From NCBI RefSeq assembly GCF_040802235.1, contig NC_133168.1:30647759-30711758 (forward strand): a stretch of DNA of 64,000 nt. Reading direction: 5' to 3'. Below are positions 48,269-59,458 of this stretch, piece after piece. Every line of letters begins with the position of its first letter. The first letter of the stretch is position 1. This stretch comes from Manis javanica. Its lineage: Eukaryota; Chordata; Mammalia; Pholidota; Manidae. The notes beneath the pieces are model-generated. The model did no database searches, had not been told where the DNA came from, and saw nothing but the letters and a program-made list of their open reading frames with translations. Made by a program: the position numbers and the translations under genes.

Positions 48269-48445
48269 ATTTTTGCTTCCGAGGTACAGGATAAACCCAT
48301 CTGCAGTCCCAGCCAGTTTTGGCTGCTTCACAGGAGGGGGCTTCATGTACAGGCTCAGGGATGTGAAAGTCTTTAAGTCATCCATACTGGTTTTGGGGTG
48401 CACTTCCACTGCTGACTGGCCATCAAACATCATAGAGACTTGGAT
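48269..48445 (-). CDS. LAMA4: LAMA4 exon: LG1, first part (residues 146-204)
   Basis: This phase 0-0 exon encodes IQVSMMFDGQSAVEVH, the first strand of LG1, and runs to FILYLGSKN. LG1-LG3 form the clover-leaf that carries the integrin-binding surface of laminins. The acceptor is ACTCCAG and the donor GTAAGA. Its middle contains three prolines (MKPPPVKQPKLAGTADG), where my memory of the human protein has two and a differing run of about nine residues; this is the least conserved part of the window's protein. The frame is intact, so it looks like ordinary loop divergence. Confidence 0.95.
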
Positions 48446-48929
48446 CTGGAGTTACAAAATTATTCCATTAAAACTACTGTGCAGAAATGGGCACAGTGCT
48501 TTCTCATGGTTCTTAATGGGCTTCACTCATTCCTTATGGATCTTTTGAGCTCCCCTCCATACCTTTGCTTACCTATGTCCTCACCTTGTTGGAGAAAGAT
48601 TTAAGGTAGATTATAATATGATAGTTTAAAGTAGGGTGAAAGAAAGCAAAAAAGGGTGACAAAGTAGGTTCAAGGATGCGAATAAATATGAATTTCACCA
48701 TAAACTACACACTTGGTTGCAATGAACTAAATAGGTTGAAGAGATACCTATCTGGTCAGTAATATAATTCACAAGGCTTATAAAATTAACAACAAATTGA
48801 TTAGGAAAAGTATAACTAATCTTGGGAACTAACATAGCTAGGATTTTCTCTCCAGGGTCTTCAAAAGAGGAGATGGAATGAGGCTGTAAGCCACATCCTT
48901 GACCACATCTGGGCAGTTGGGAGGGGTCT

Positions 48930-49130
48930 GGAATCAGCTCTGAAGTCTTAGGTACAGCCTTGAAACCTAGCTAGGTTACTTTACTAACTATGCAACCATG
49001 ACTAGGTTGCTTGACCTGCAGTTGCCTCGTCTGTAAAATGAGGACAGTAAATTTGTCATGAGGATGAAATAAGTTGATAGTTATAAAGTGCTTTCTAGTG
49101 CCTAGTTCTATCACTATAATAATTGTAATG
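48930..49130 (+). repeat. MIR SINE
   Basis: Forward MIR: ATGACTAGGTTGCTTGACCT, GCCTCGTCTGTAAAATGAGG, AGGATGAAATAAGTTGATAG. Confidence 0.85.
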
Positions 49131-50289
49131 ATGAATTCATTAATATGTTTCTTAAAATGATTCTCAGAGAGGCATCACAACAATCACGATTCAGTAAATG
49201 CATTTCTCAGAGGCCCAGTATGACATGCTAAACTAGTCTGATTTGGGGCGATTTTCAGAGTTTTCAGAAGTGGAATGACTGTGTATATCCATGCCATTCA
49301 TGCAAATATTTCTGAAAAATTTCATATATTTACATCAATTAATTTGGCTAATACTGATGGTCAGGGAGCTAAGATTATATTTCCATGTGCTTAGAATGCA
49401 GCTGTCCTACACTCTCAGTTGTGGAAAGAGCAATACATTTTAACAAACAATCAAGAGTGTATGGGATTAACATGTCTTTGTAAAAGTTGAGAGTCTAAGA
49501 AGGATGTATATCTGCACAGAAAGCATCTCACTCTGGGGAGCTGAATAAACTTCCAGAGGCATTGCCAAGATTCTCTTTAGAAAATGGCTTTAGGGGATTA
49601 AAGCCCTCAAATATACTCCATATAAATAAAACTTCCAGAAAGCACTAACAGAACCGTAGCTTTGGAAATGCCATTTCTTGATGATAAATCATTTTTGAAA
49701 TGTTCTCCAAGGTATTTAAAAAAGATAATTTTGGTATGAGACCAATTATCATGAATCATTTAAAAACTGGATTTATTTACCAATAATATTCTCCTTCATT
49801 ATGAAACAGTTGATTTTCAACTCTTATTTCTGCCAGTAATTAGGGACAATAGTCTGTTCGGGCTAATTCCCAATTGAGAAAATAAAACCACATAATTTGG
49901 TTGTAAAAAATGATGCTGGTCTGTAAATGTATCAAAACTAATTTAGAAGAGGGCCAAGAATGCATCCTGTTTTGCCATCCTGAAAATGTTAATCATCGTG
50001 TTGGGATATGTTCCTACTAACTGGCCCTGGTTATGGTGTTGACGACTCAGAACAAGTTGCCCAGTTCAGCTGCATGTGATTCCTCAGTTAGGCCTCGGAA
50101 GTGTCAGTAAAAGCCTATGTTGTACCATATAATTTTTTGAAAAGGTATCTGGGGAAGATTCTTCCATATAGTAATTACACTCCAATAGCTGTTAAAATGA
50201 CTAATAATAGTAATGATAATAAATTGAATCTTTTTTGTGGGGGTTGGCTTTCCTTGATATCTTTTGCTCATTGAGCTTTGTTTACTAGG

Positions 50290-50465
50290 TTAACTCAGTG
50301 GTTCTTGATTGTAGCTACACATTAGGATCATTGTGATTTAAAACTACAGGTGCCTAGCCCTTTCTCTAGACAGCCTGATACATTAATTTGAAGTTGGGAC
50401 CAGGTTAGTTTTGAAGTTGGTATTGGGTTAATTTTCAAAGCTGCTCATATGATTCTAATGAACAG
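50290..50465 (+). repeat. hAT-type MER fragment
   Basis: CAGTGGTTCTTGATTGTAGC at the left and GCTCATATGATTCTAATGAA at the right, with GTGCCTAGCCC and CAGCCTGATACATTAATTTG between, in the order of MER5/MER3-like non-autonomous elements. Confidence 0.55.
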
Positions 50466-50576
50466 ATGGCACTGAGAACTAGTGAATTCCAGGCTCTGGA
50501 AGCCCAAGGAGTCAGAGCTCAGCTTTGTGTCGTCATTAACACCAAGGGGTTGATGATGACTCCTTTCATTGGTTAC

Positions 50577-50716
50577 CTTGCTGGCAACACTTCTGGTCTG
50601 AGCAATGAGCTCACGGATCCTCTGAATGCTGGCAGAAACATTGCTTGCAGGCCGCTTCTGTTCTACTGTACGAAGCTGGTCCAGGAGTTGAGGGACAACC
50701 TCTGTCAGATTTCTCA
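50577..50716 (-). CDS. LAMA4: LAMA4 exon: end of the coiled coil (residues 100-145)
   Basis: The exon reads VRNLTEVVPQLLDQLRTVEQ and then KRPASNVSASIQRIRELIAQ before TRSVASK. This is the last helical stretch before LG1 and appears nearly unchanged in LAMA4 orthologues as I recall them. Two N-glycosylation sequons (NLTE and NVSA) are visible. It starts two bases into a Val codon after TTAACTGCAG and ends in phase 0 with GTAACC. It marks the change from the trimerising rod to the receptor-binding globules: the next exon opens LG1. Confidence 0.96.
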
Positions 50717-52439
50717 CTGCAGTTAATAAAAATCATATTAAATATATTTAAGGAATCAGGTGAAGAGACAACAAACACATGGTTACTTTTGTTAGAACTT
50801 TAGGAAACTATTTGTAATCCTACAAAATTAATTGTTAAGCCGAGAGCATACTACTTTCATTTTTTTGTGGCATTGATAATACATATCATTCTATAAATTG
50901 AATGCAGAGCTATCTGACTTATAATGCACATTTCTAAAGGGCAGGATTAAAGACAAATACATAGATGTCCATTTCACCAGATAGCATATATCCTGCATTT
51001 CTTTATAACTAACTGGTCAAAAGGAATGCTGGGCAAAAGCAGATAGAAAAGTTGTTTTCCAGGATTCCCATTTATGCATCACACTGCTGCTCCAATAGTC
51101 CCAGCAGAGCTGTATGAAATAAGGTAGCACCCAGAAAAGTGACATTTGTGCCAAAGTGAAGGTTTTTGGGCCCAGATGGGGGTGACAGTATGAACAGATC
51201 ATACCTATTTTTTCCGGGTTTTTATTTTTTGGTTGCATAATGTAACACATAGAAAAGAGAACAAATTGTAAGGATATGGCTTGATGAGAGAAACCCAAAA
51301 TACAGAGAATGGCATAACTTTCTGCAAAGTTTCATGGTCTGGAGCAGTGATCCTTATGTGTGCTTTCCAGACAAGCAGCATCAGCTTTACAAGGAACTTG
51401 TTAGAAATGCAAATTCATTGGCTACATCCCACACTTACTGAATCAGAAACAGAGTGTGGCCCAGATGATGTAGATGCACACTAATGGTTGAGACCCACTG
51501 GGCAAGAGAATAAATATCTTTTGAATATTCAAGAGAAGGGCAGGGCCATTGTCATTTAGAGTTAGCAGCTGAACAAGAGCAAGCCTCTAGTGGAGCCAAA
51601 CAACTTGGATTCAGGAGAGTATGACAGTGAAGACGCAGGAAATAATCTATTTTCTGTACTTAGGAAACAAGGTGCTTCTTCAGCACAAGGAATGGAATTA
51701 AGTAAAAAAAAATAGCAACTATCAGTTAATTATATTGTTAATACAGAGGTAAGTATTTGTTATTCAGGTCACTAATCACAGTAGCCATTATAAAGTTTAA
51801 TAGTCTTTAAAAATTAGAGGTAATAAAGTATACTGAAATCATTACATTAAATTTTGATTATGGAAATGTATATAAGACAGGGTTACCCTGTCCTCAATTC
51901 ATGCAGAGAAAGGGAACCACCATTTTTAGAGTCTTTATAAAAGTCTCTTATATTATGGTATGCTCTTTTGGGTACTGATTATGGAACACAGAATGCTATT
52001 TGAGGAAAACACAGTAGCTGGACTTTATTGGGATCACCAATAGGACTGAAAAAGAGGAAAAATATTTAACACAGATTTAGTAGGTATACCAGTGGCAATG
52101 TCTTCAGATATGTAAATGTATGTCTGATAGGCAAATCTTTGAAAGATCAAGTTTTAAAAGCAATAAAGTGAGCAGTTACATGGAAGAACCCAAGAGTATA
52201 TATGCTAAAAGATGAATATGAAAGAGCTATCTTTCTGTTATGGGAATGGATATTTTTAAGCTAGGATAAAATTTCTAGTGACAGACAGATCATCTATGGA
52301 TTACTAGAATTGTTTCTTAATTCAGATGGAAGTTAAGGTAATATGGTTTGCAAAATCATGCTGGAGACTGAAAGTTCCAGTCAAGACAAAGACATTGATT
52401 AACAAGTATGAAGAGATCAAATAAAAACATGAGAATCAG
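50717..52439 (-). other. LAMA4: LAMA4 intron, part between exon and L1
   Basis: Intron sequence with the MER5A copy; otherwise nothing recognisable. Confidence 0.65.
51335..51505 (+). repeat. MER5A-like DNA transposon
   Basis: AGCAGCATCAGCTTTACAAG, GAACTTGTTAGAAATGCAAA, CTTACTGAATCAGAAACAGA and GATGCACACTAATGGTTGAG are in the order of MER5A. It is short and non-coding. Confidence 0.8.
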
Positions 52440-53317
52440 AGAGAGATTAAAGATGGAGGTGTGAGAAGTGAGACAGAGAACTCCTCCCAAAACCACATAT
52501 AATACAAAAATATAATTAATATAACTAATCCTAAAAGAGCAACAGGAAGGAAGGCTGGGCCAGACCTGGCAAACAGAGCAAACTTCACAAAACAGGGTAA
52601 CGTACCATAGCTTTTTTCTGGCGGGACCCAAGCCCTTCTCACACCACAGCTCATCAGCAGGAAGAAGAGAAATGGAGTAGGGAGGGGGTGGAAGACTAGG
52701 ACTGCTGAACCCCCAGAACTGGAGATCTGCTTTGGGAGCAAAAACCTACATTGCATGGTGCTCTGGAGATTAGTGGGGTTGGAAAGCTAAGACAGGTGAA
52801 ACACTTGGAGAGACTGAGATTCCAGCCATTTGTGGAGGATCCATGGAGGATCCAAAGGAATTCCAGGGAGCTTGCTGTTTGGGAGAAGGGATAAGTGGAC
52901 AAGGCTGTCTGGGTGTGCTCTTCCCAGCAGGTTGGGAACTTTCAGAAGCTTTAGGTGCTCCATTCCCCTAGCTACTCAGCTCCAAGGCCCTGTACTGTGA
53001 TATGCAGCCTGATGTGCCTACCTCCTGGCCTGCTGGAACTGGCTTGAAAACCAGCAGTCCCTGTCCTGGCATCAGACCAGCCAGAGGGAGGCTATGTCTA
53101 CAGCAGCTACAAACACAAAACACAGAGGCTTACACCTGTGTGCTTGGCACACAGGTTCTGACAGTGGAGACAGGCACTGTAGCTGGGAAGCAGGAAACAG
53201 CTCTTTCCTCCCTCCAGGCACTGGCACCACTCCCCTGCAACCCCCAACATCACTCCAGGGGATGAGCAGCTCCAGAGACTAGAGCTTTTTGGGTCTAGAG
53301 GGTGCCACATACAAATA

Positions 53318-54176
53318 TGAAACATCAAAGGAACCTAGTTCAAAGCAAAATAAAAAATACACCTGACAAAGAGTCAAATGAAACCAATCTTATGAATCCT
53401 CCTGAAAGACATTACAAAAGAAAAATCATAAACATGCTCATGGAGGTACAGAAAATATTGAAGAACTCAGGAATGAATTCTGGTCAGAGATCCAATCATT
53501 ACCAAACACAGTACCAGAAGCGCAACACACAATGGAAGGTTTTAAAGTAGATTAGATATGGTTGAGGAGACAATACATGAAATAGAAATTAGAGAAGAGA
53601 AATACAAAGAAGCTGAGGCACAGAGAGAAAAAAGGATCTCTAAGAGTGAAAGAATATTGAAAGAACTGTGTGACCAATCCAAATGAAACAATATTCACAT
53701 TATAAGAGTACCAGAAGAAGAGAGAGAAAAAGGATCGAAGGTGTCTTTGAGGAGGTAATTGCTGAAAACTTCCCCAATCTGGGGAAGGAGATAGTCTCTC
53801 AGAGCATGGAGGTGCACAGATCTCCCAACACAAAGTATCCAAGGAAGACAACACCAAAACATAATAATTAAAATGGCAAAGATCAAGGATAAAGACAGAC
53901 TTTTAAAAGCAGCTAGAGAGAGAAAAATAAACACATACAAAGGAAAACCCATCAGGCTATCATCAGACTTCTTAACAGAAACCTTACAGGCCAGAATGGT
54001 GTGGCATGATATATTTAATGCAATGAAACAGAAGTGCCTCTAACAAAGAATACTCTACTCTGTAAGATTTTCATTTAAGTTTGAAGGAAGAATTAAAAAA
54101 TTTCCAGATAAGCAAAAGCTGAGAGAATTTACCTCTCACAAACCATCTCTACAGTCTATTTTGGAAGGACTGCTAT
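53318..54176 (+). pseudogene. L1 ORF1 remnant (plus-strand L1)
   Basis: Begins MKHQRNLVQSKIKNTPDKES and continues in broken frames with RVPEEERE-like wording near 53.70 kb, FEEVIAENFPNLGKEIVSQS, and a C-terminal region near 53.94-54.17 kb (KPIRLSSDF in DNA). It has frameshifts near 53.55 and 53.87 kb. Confidence 0.85.
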
Positions 54177-55563
54177 AGATGGAGATGTTCCTAAGGCAAA
54201 ATAGCTGTCAAGAGGGGAAATAAAACCACAGTAAAGAAAGTAGAACAATTGATTACTAAGCAGATGTAAAATCAAATGAACTACCCCCAAGGTCAATCAA
54301 GTGATAGACAAAGAGTACAGAATATGATACCTAATATATAAAGAATGGAGAAAGAAGAAAAAGGAGAAAAGAAAAAGAACCTTTAGGTTGTGTTTGTAAA
54401 AGCATACTAAGTGAGTTAAATTAGACTGTTAGATAGCAAGGGAATTACTCTTGAGCCTTTGGTAACCACGAATCTAAAGCCTGCAATGGCAATAAGTACA
54501 TACCTATCAATAATCACCCTAAATGTAAATGGTCTGAATGTACCAATCAAAAGACATAGAGTCACTGAATGGATAAAAAAACAAGACCTGTTTATATGCT
54601 GCCTATCAGAGACTCACTTCAAACCCAAAGACAAGAAATAAATTACACAAAGAAAATGAAAAAGCCTACAAACACATTCAGGCTTAATAACATGCTCCTA
54701 AATAATCAACGGATCAATGACCAAAGAAAAACATAGATCAAACAATATATGGAGACAAATGACAACAATAATTCAACACCGCAAAATCTGTGGGATGCAG
54801 CCAAGGCTGTGCTAAGAGGAATGTATATTGCAATACAGGCCTACCTTAGGAAAGAAGAACAATCCCATATGAACAGTCTAAACTCATAATTAACGAAACT
54901 AGAAAAAGAAGAACAAATGAGGCCTAAAGTCTGTAAAAGGAGGGACTTAATAACAATTAGAGCAGAAATAAATAAAATTGAGAAGAATAAAACAATGGAA
55001 AGAATCAATGGAAACAGGAGCTGCTTATTCGAGAAAATAAACAAAATAGATAAACCCTTAGCAAGACTTATCAGGAAAAAAAGAGAGTCTACACACATAA
55101 ACAGAATCAGAAACAAGAAAGGAAAAATCACTACAGACACCACAGAAATTCAAAGAATTATGAGACTACTATGACAAATTACATGCTAACAAACTGAATA
55201 ACTTACAAGAAATGGACAAGTTTCTAGAAAAATATAACCTTCCAAGGCTGACCCAGGAAGAAACAGAAAATCTGAAAAGACCAATTACCAGAAAGGAAAC
55301 TTGAATTGGTAATCAAAAAATTCTGAAGAACAAAACCCCTTGACCAGATGGTTTCACCACTGAATTTTATCACACATTTAGTGAAGACCTAATACCCATC
55401 CTCCTTAAAGTTTTCCAAAAAGTAGATGAGGGGGGAATACTCCCAAATTCATTCTATGAGGCCAACATCACTCTAATACCAAAACCAGGCAAAGACACCA
55501 CAAAAAAAATAAATTACAGACCAATATCCCTCAGGAACATAGATGCAAAAATACTCAACAAAA

Positions 55564-56095
55564 GATTTCTCTCAAAATGGGGGTGGGTGGGTGAGTTTCT
55601 AAGCCTTCTGCATCCATGGATGTTTTGTTGCCCTTGTCTAGCTGGATTAATACTTAGTCTATAGCACAGACCTGATCTCTTTTGCCCTCTTACAGCACTA
55701 AATTATGTTTTCTACCTTTATCTTGCATCTACCTACCACTTCAGCATTTTATTAAAAAAAAATAAGGGAGAAATATGGGATTCACATATAAATCAAGTAT
55801 AAAAATCAAATGAACAATCATATCTGACTTGATTGTTTATAGTTCATGATGCGTGATCAAAACCGAAAGTTTCTGTGATATGACTGCCCTTGCACTGTTC
55901 ACCATGTAAGAACTTATTCACTATGTAAGAACTTGTTCACCATGTAAGAACTTGTTTGTTCTGCTTCAGAAGATTGGAGACTGTTGAGAATTAGGCTTGG
56001 GGTTGATTAATGATTGTGCATTGAGTCCCCTACACAGAATTCTATTGTTGTTAACAACCATTTGATCAATAAATATGAGAGATGTCCTCTCACAA
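55564..56095 (+). mobile_element. Polyadenylated retroposon inserted in L1 ORF2 (LTR-tail type)
   Basis: A 532-base insertion flanked by AAAAATACTCAACAAAA (55547-55563) and AAAAATACTTAACAAAA (56096-56112), differing at one base. It ends with AATAAATATGAGAG and a short A tail, the marks of L1-driven insertion. It contains a G-rich start, a purine tract at 55754-55773 like a retroviral polypurine tract, then TGGGATTC and an LTR-like part, three 19-base repeats and the poly(A) signal. No long reading frame is present. The family is not one I can name. Confidence 0.85.
55900..55956 (+). repeat. Three tandem 19-base repeats inside the retroposon
   Basis: CACCATGTAAGAACTTATT, CACTATGTAAGAACTTGTT and CACCATGTAAGAACTTGTT, in a row, differing at one or two positions. 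Confidence 0.95.
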
Positions 56096-58392
56096 AAAAA
56101 TACTTAACAAAATATTAGCAAATCGAATTCAAAAATACATCAAAAAGATCATCCATCATGATCAAGTCAGATTTATTCCAGGGATTAAGGATGGTACAAC
56201 ATTTAAAAATCCATAAACATCATCCATCACATCAACAAAAAGGACAAAAAACACATGATCATCTCCATAGATGCTGAAAAAGCATTTGAAAAAATTCAAC
56301 ATCCATCCATGATAAAAACTCAACAAAATGGGTATGGAGGTCAAGTACCTCAGCATTATAAAGGCCATATATGACAAATGCAGAGCCAATGATATTTTTA
56401 ACAGCAAGATGCTGAAAGCTTTTCCTGTAAGATTGAGCAGAAGACAAGGATGCCCACTCTCCCTACTTTTATTCACATAGTTCTGGAGATCCTAGCCAAA
56501 GCAATCAGACAACACAAAGAAATAAAAGGCATCCAGATTGGTAAGGAAGAATTCATACTGTCACTGCTGATGACATGATATTGTACATAAAAAACGCTAA
56601 AGAATCCACTCCAAAACAATTAGATCTAATATCTGAATTCAGCAACATTGCAGGATACAAAATTAATATGCAGAAATCTGTTGCATTCCTATACACTAAT
56701 GATGAGCTAGCAGAAAGAGAAATCAGGAAAACAATTCCATTCACAACTGCATCAAAAAGAATAAAATACTTAGGAATAAAACTAGCCAAAGAAGTGAAAG
56801 ACCTATACTCTGAAAACTACAAGACACTCACGAGAGAAATTAAAGAAGATACCAATAAATGGAAACACATTCCATGCTCATGTATAAGAAGAATTAATAT
56901 TGTCAAAATGGCCATCCTACCTAAAGTGATCTACAGATTCAATGCAATCCCTATCAAAATACCAATAGCATTCTTCAACAAACTAGAGCAAATAGCTCTA
57001 AAATTCATATGGAAACACAAAAGACCCAGAATAGCCAAAGCAATCCTGAGAAAGAAGAATAAAGTGGGGATGGGAGATTTTGCTCCCTGACTTCAAACTC
57101 TACTACAAAGGTACAATAATCAAGACAATTTGGTAGTGGCACAAGAGCAGGCCCATAGACTAATGGAACAGACTAAAGAGCCCAGATATAAACCCAAGTA
57201 CATATGGCCAATTAATATATGATAAAGGAGCCATGGATATATATATATACATATAAATATACCATAATGGGGAAATAACATCCTCTTCAACAACTGGTGT
57301 TGGCCAAACTGGACAGCTATGTGCAAGAGAATGAAACTGGATTATTGTCTAACCCCATACACAAAAGTAAACTAAAAATGGATCAAAGATCTGAATGTAA
57401 GTCATGAAACCATAACTCTTAGAAGAAAACACAGGCAAAACTCCCTTGAATATAAACATGAGCAACATTTTTCTGAATGTATCTCCTTGGGCAAGAGAAA
57501 CAAAATTAAAAAATGCATAAATGGGACTACACCATGCCAAAAAGATTCTGTATAGCAAAGGATACCATCAGCTGAACAAAAAGGCATCCTACAGTATGGG
57601 AGAATATATTTGTAAATGACTTACCTGACAAGAGGTTCACATCCAAAATATATAAAGAACTCACATGCCTCAGCACCCAAAAAGCAAATAACCCTATTAG
57701 AAAATGGGCAGAGGATATGAACAGACACTTCTCCAAAGAAGAAACTAAGATGGACAACAGGCACATGAAAAAATGCTCCACATCACTAATTGTCAGGGAA
57801 ATGCAAATTAAAACGACAATGAGATATCACCTCACACCAGGTAGGATGGCCAACATTGAAAAGACCAGGAACAACAAATGCTGGCAAGGATGCAGAGAAA
57901 AGGGAACCCTCCTACACTGCTGGTAGGAATGTAAAGGAGTTCTACTATTGTGAAAAGTAGTACAGAGGTTCCTCAAAAAATGAAAAATAGAAATATCATT
58001 TGACCCAGGAATTCCACTCCTAGGAATTTACCCAAAGAAAACAACTTCTCAGATTCAAAATGACATATGCACCCCTATGTTTATCTCAGCACTATTTACA
58101 AGAGCCAAGCTATGGAAGTAACCTAAGTGTCCATCAGTAGATGAAGGGATAAAGAAGATGTGGTACATATATACAATGGAATATTATTCAGCATTATGAA
58201 AGAAACAAATCCTACCATTTGCAACAACATGGATGGAGCTAGAGGGTATTATGCTCAGTGAAATAAGTCAGGCAGAGAAAGACAAATATCAAATGATTTC
58301 CCTCGTTTGTGAGTATAATAATGAGGCAAAGTTAAGAGAAAAAAATGGTAGCAGACTTGGAGACTCCGGGAAGGGACTCGTGGTTGCCAGGT

Positions 58393-58451
58393 GGGAGAGG
58401 GAAGGGAGGCAGAGGGGGTAGGGGGTAGGGCTGGGTGGGAGGGAGAGAGGG
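58393..58451 (+). repeat. G-rich tract of the L1 3' UTR
   Basis: Ten runs of three or more G within 59 bases. L1 3' UTRs are known to hold such tracts with G-quadruplex potential. Confidence 0.85.
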
Positions 58452-58672
58452 ATTGCAGGTTATCATGATTGGTGCACGTGGTGTGTGTGGGGTCACGGGG
58501 AGGACGGTGTGTCTCAGAGAAGACAAATGGGGACTCTGTGGCATCTTACTATACTGATGGACAGTGAGTGCAATGAAGTGTGTGTGGGGGACTCAGTAGT
58601 GGGGGTGAATGTAGTGGCCACGTTGTTTTTCTTGTGAAACCTTAATGAGAGTATCACTGATGCCTTAATAAA

Positions 58673-59278
58673 AAATATATATATGAAACTAGAAAAAAGG
58701 AAATTTCTCAAGTAATATGTGATTTTAACATCTATGTATAACTACGTAAATTCAGTAGATATCAAGAGATTTCATTTTCATTGCTCTAAATTTTTATTCA
58801 AGTTGACCAACAGCTGTTCTTCAGGTATATTTGGCCATATTCATTCCTTGTCAGTGATAACCTGCTTTACCTGGGGGTAAGGAAAAAGCTATGCTCTTTA
58901 GTAGTTTTTTTCTCTAAAAGCATACCAATATTTTCTTAAGATTACTTACTCTAACACATGATTGACTTTCTACCCCTGAATATCAATCTTACACTGATAA
59001 AAAACAAGGGCTCCTTTATCTCACATAGAAAAAAATTATAACTCTTAACTAATTTGTCTAGTTTATTTATGTGAAATACATATACTTCATATGTATATAC
59101 AGATACACCCAGGTATATTGATAGATGAACTGAGCAAAAATTTTTCTCCCTTTCTAAGCTAACTTCTATAATCCAATCTAAAACCCAAATGAACAAACTT
59201 GCTTCTTAACAAAAGATGTGTAGAGGTTAATGTCCAGTTCCTCAACTGCATGCAAATTGTGAGGTTTCTAAATGATAC
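58673..59278 (-). other. LAMA4: LAMA4 intron, part between L1 and exon
   Basis: AT-rich intron sequence; nothing recognisable. Confidence 0.7.
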
Positions 59279-59458
59279 CTGCATCTCTGGCAGAGTCCAC
59301 CGCAGTGTTGTAAGCAGAAGAATCAAAATTTTGAAGATTCTGTAACCAGTTGGTTAGATTGTTAGCCATCAGGGCAGTTGCCTTCTGGAATTCCACTGTC
59401 ATCTTACTAGCTTCCTCTGTTATGAGCTCCGACTGACCCAGGCGCAGCTGAGCGTCAC
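59279..59458 (-). CDS. LAMA4: LAMA4 exon: coiled coil (residues 40-98)
   Basis: The exon encodes GDAQLRLGQSELITEEASKM and continues to DSSAYNTAVDSARDA, an alpha-helical stretch of the coiled coil with an N-glycosylation sequon (NLTN). It begins two bases into a Gly codon and ends one base into a Val codon, matching both neighbours. The donor is GTATCATTT. The acceptor is AAG rather than CAG, with a weak, purine-interrupted pyrimidine tract. The reading frame and the conserved start after Gly support the boundary, but it is the least canonical acceptor of the set. The 8.6 kb intron that follows it in the transcript carries a full-length-like L1. Confidence 0.93.

Larger units (their letters stand above)
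48446..50576 (-). other. LAMA4: LAMA4 intron (2.1 kb)
   Basis: GT-AG intron between the coiled coil and LG1. It has one MIR and one old hAT-type fragment; the rest is unique-looking. Confidence 0.7.
54459..58345 (+). pseudogene. L1 ORF2 remnant (plus-strand L1)
   Basis: It opens with MVTTNLKPAMAISTYLSIIT and reaches ETHFKPKDKK, then loses about 0.6 kb relative to the inner L1 at 41 kb and resumes with the DNDNN-like and [10 protein letters not shown] segments. A recognisable piece at 56575-57090 begins [12 protein letters not shown] RT sequence and includes [20 protein letters not shown]. The FADD catalytic motif is damaged by a loss of about 4 bases just before it. The Cys-rich end ([15 protein letters not shown]) is at 57.88-57.93 kb, and the tail ends at about 58.32 kb. 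Confidence 0.88.
52440..58672 (+). mobile_element. Long, dead L1 on the plus strand, antisense to LAMA4
   Basis: It starts near AAGATGGAGGTGTGAGAAGT, the L1 5' end, has a 5' UTR of about 0.85 kb, ORF1, ORF2, and a G-rich 3' UTR ending CTGATGCCTTAATAAAAAAT. ORF2 has lost about 0.6 kb of its endonuclease region near 54.64 kb and carries a foreign 0.53 kb retroposon at 55564-56095. Many frame breaks make it inactive. It occupies most of the LAMA4 intron between the two last coiled-coil exons. Confidence 0.92.

Noticed and set aside
35590..58672. An active, intact L1 in either long copy
   Set aside because: Both copies have frameshifts in ORF1 and ORF2; the plus-strand one also lacks part of the endonuclease and is interrupted.
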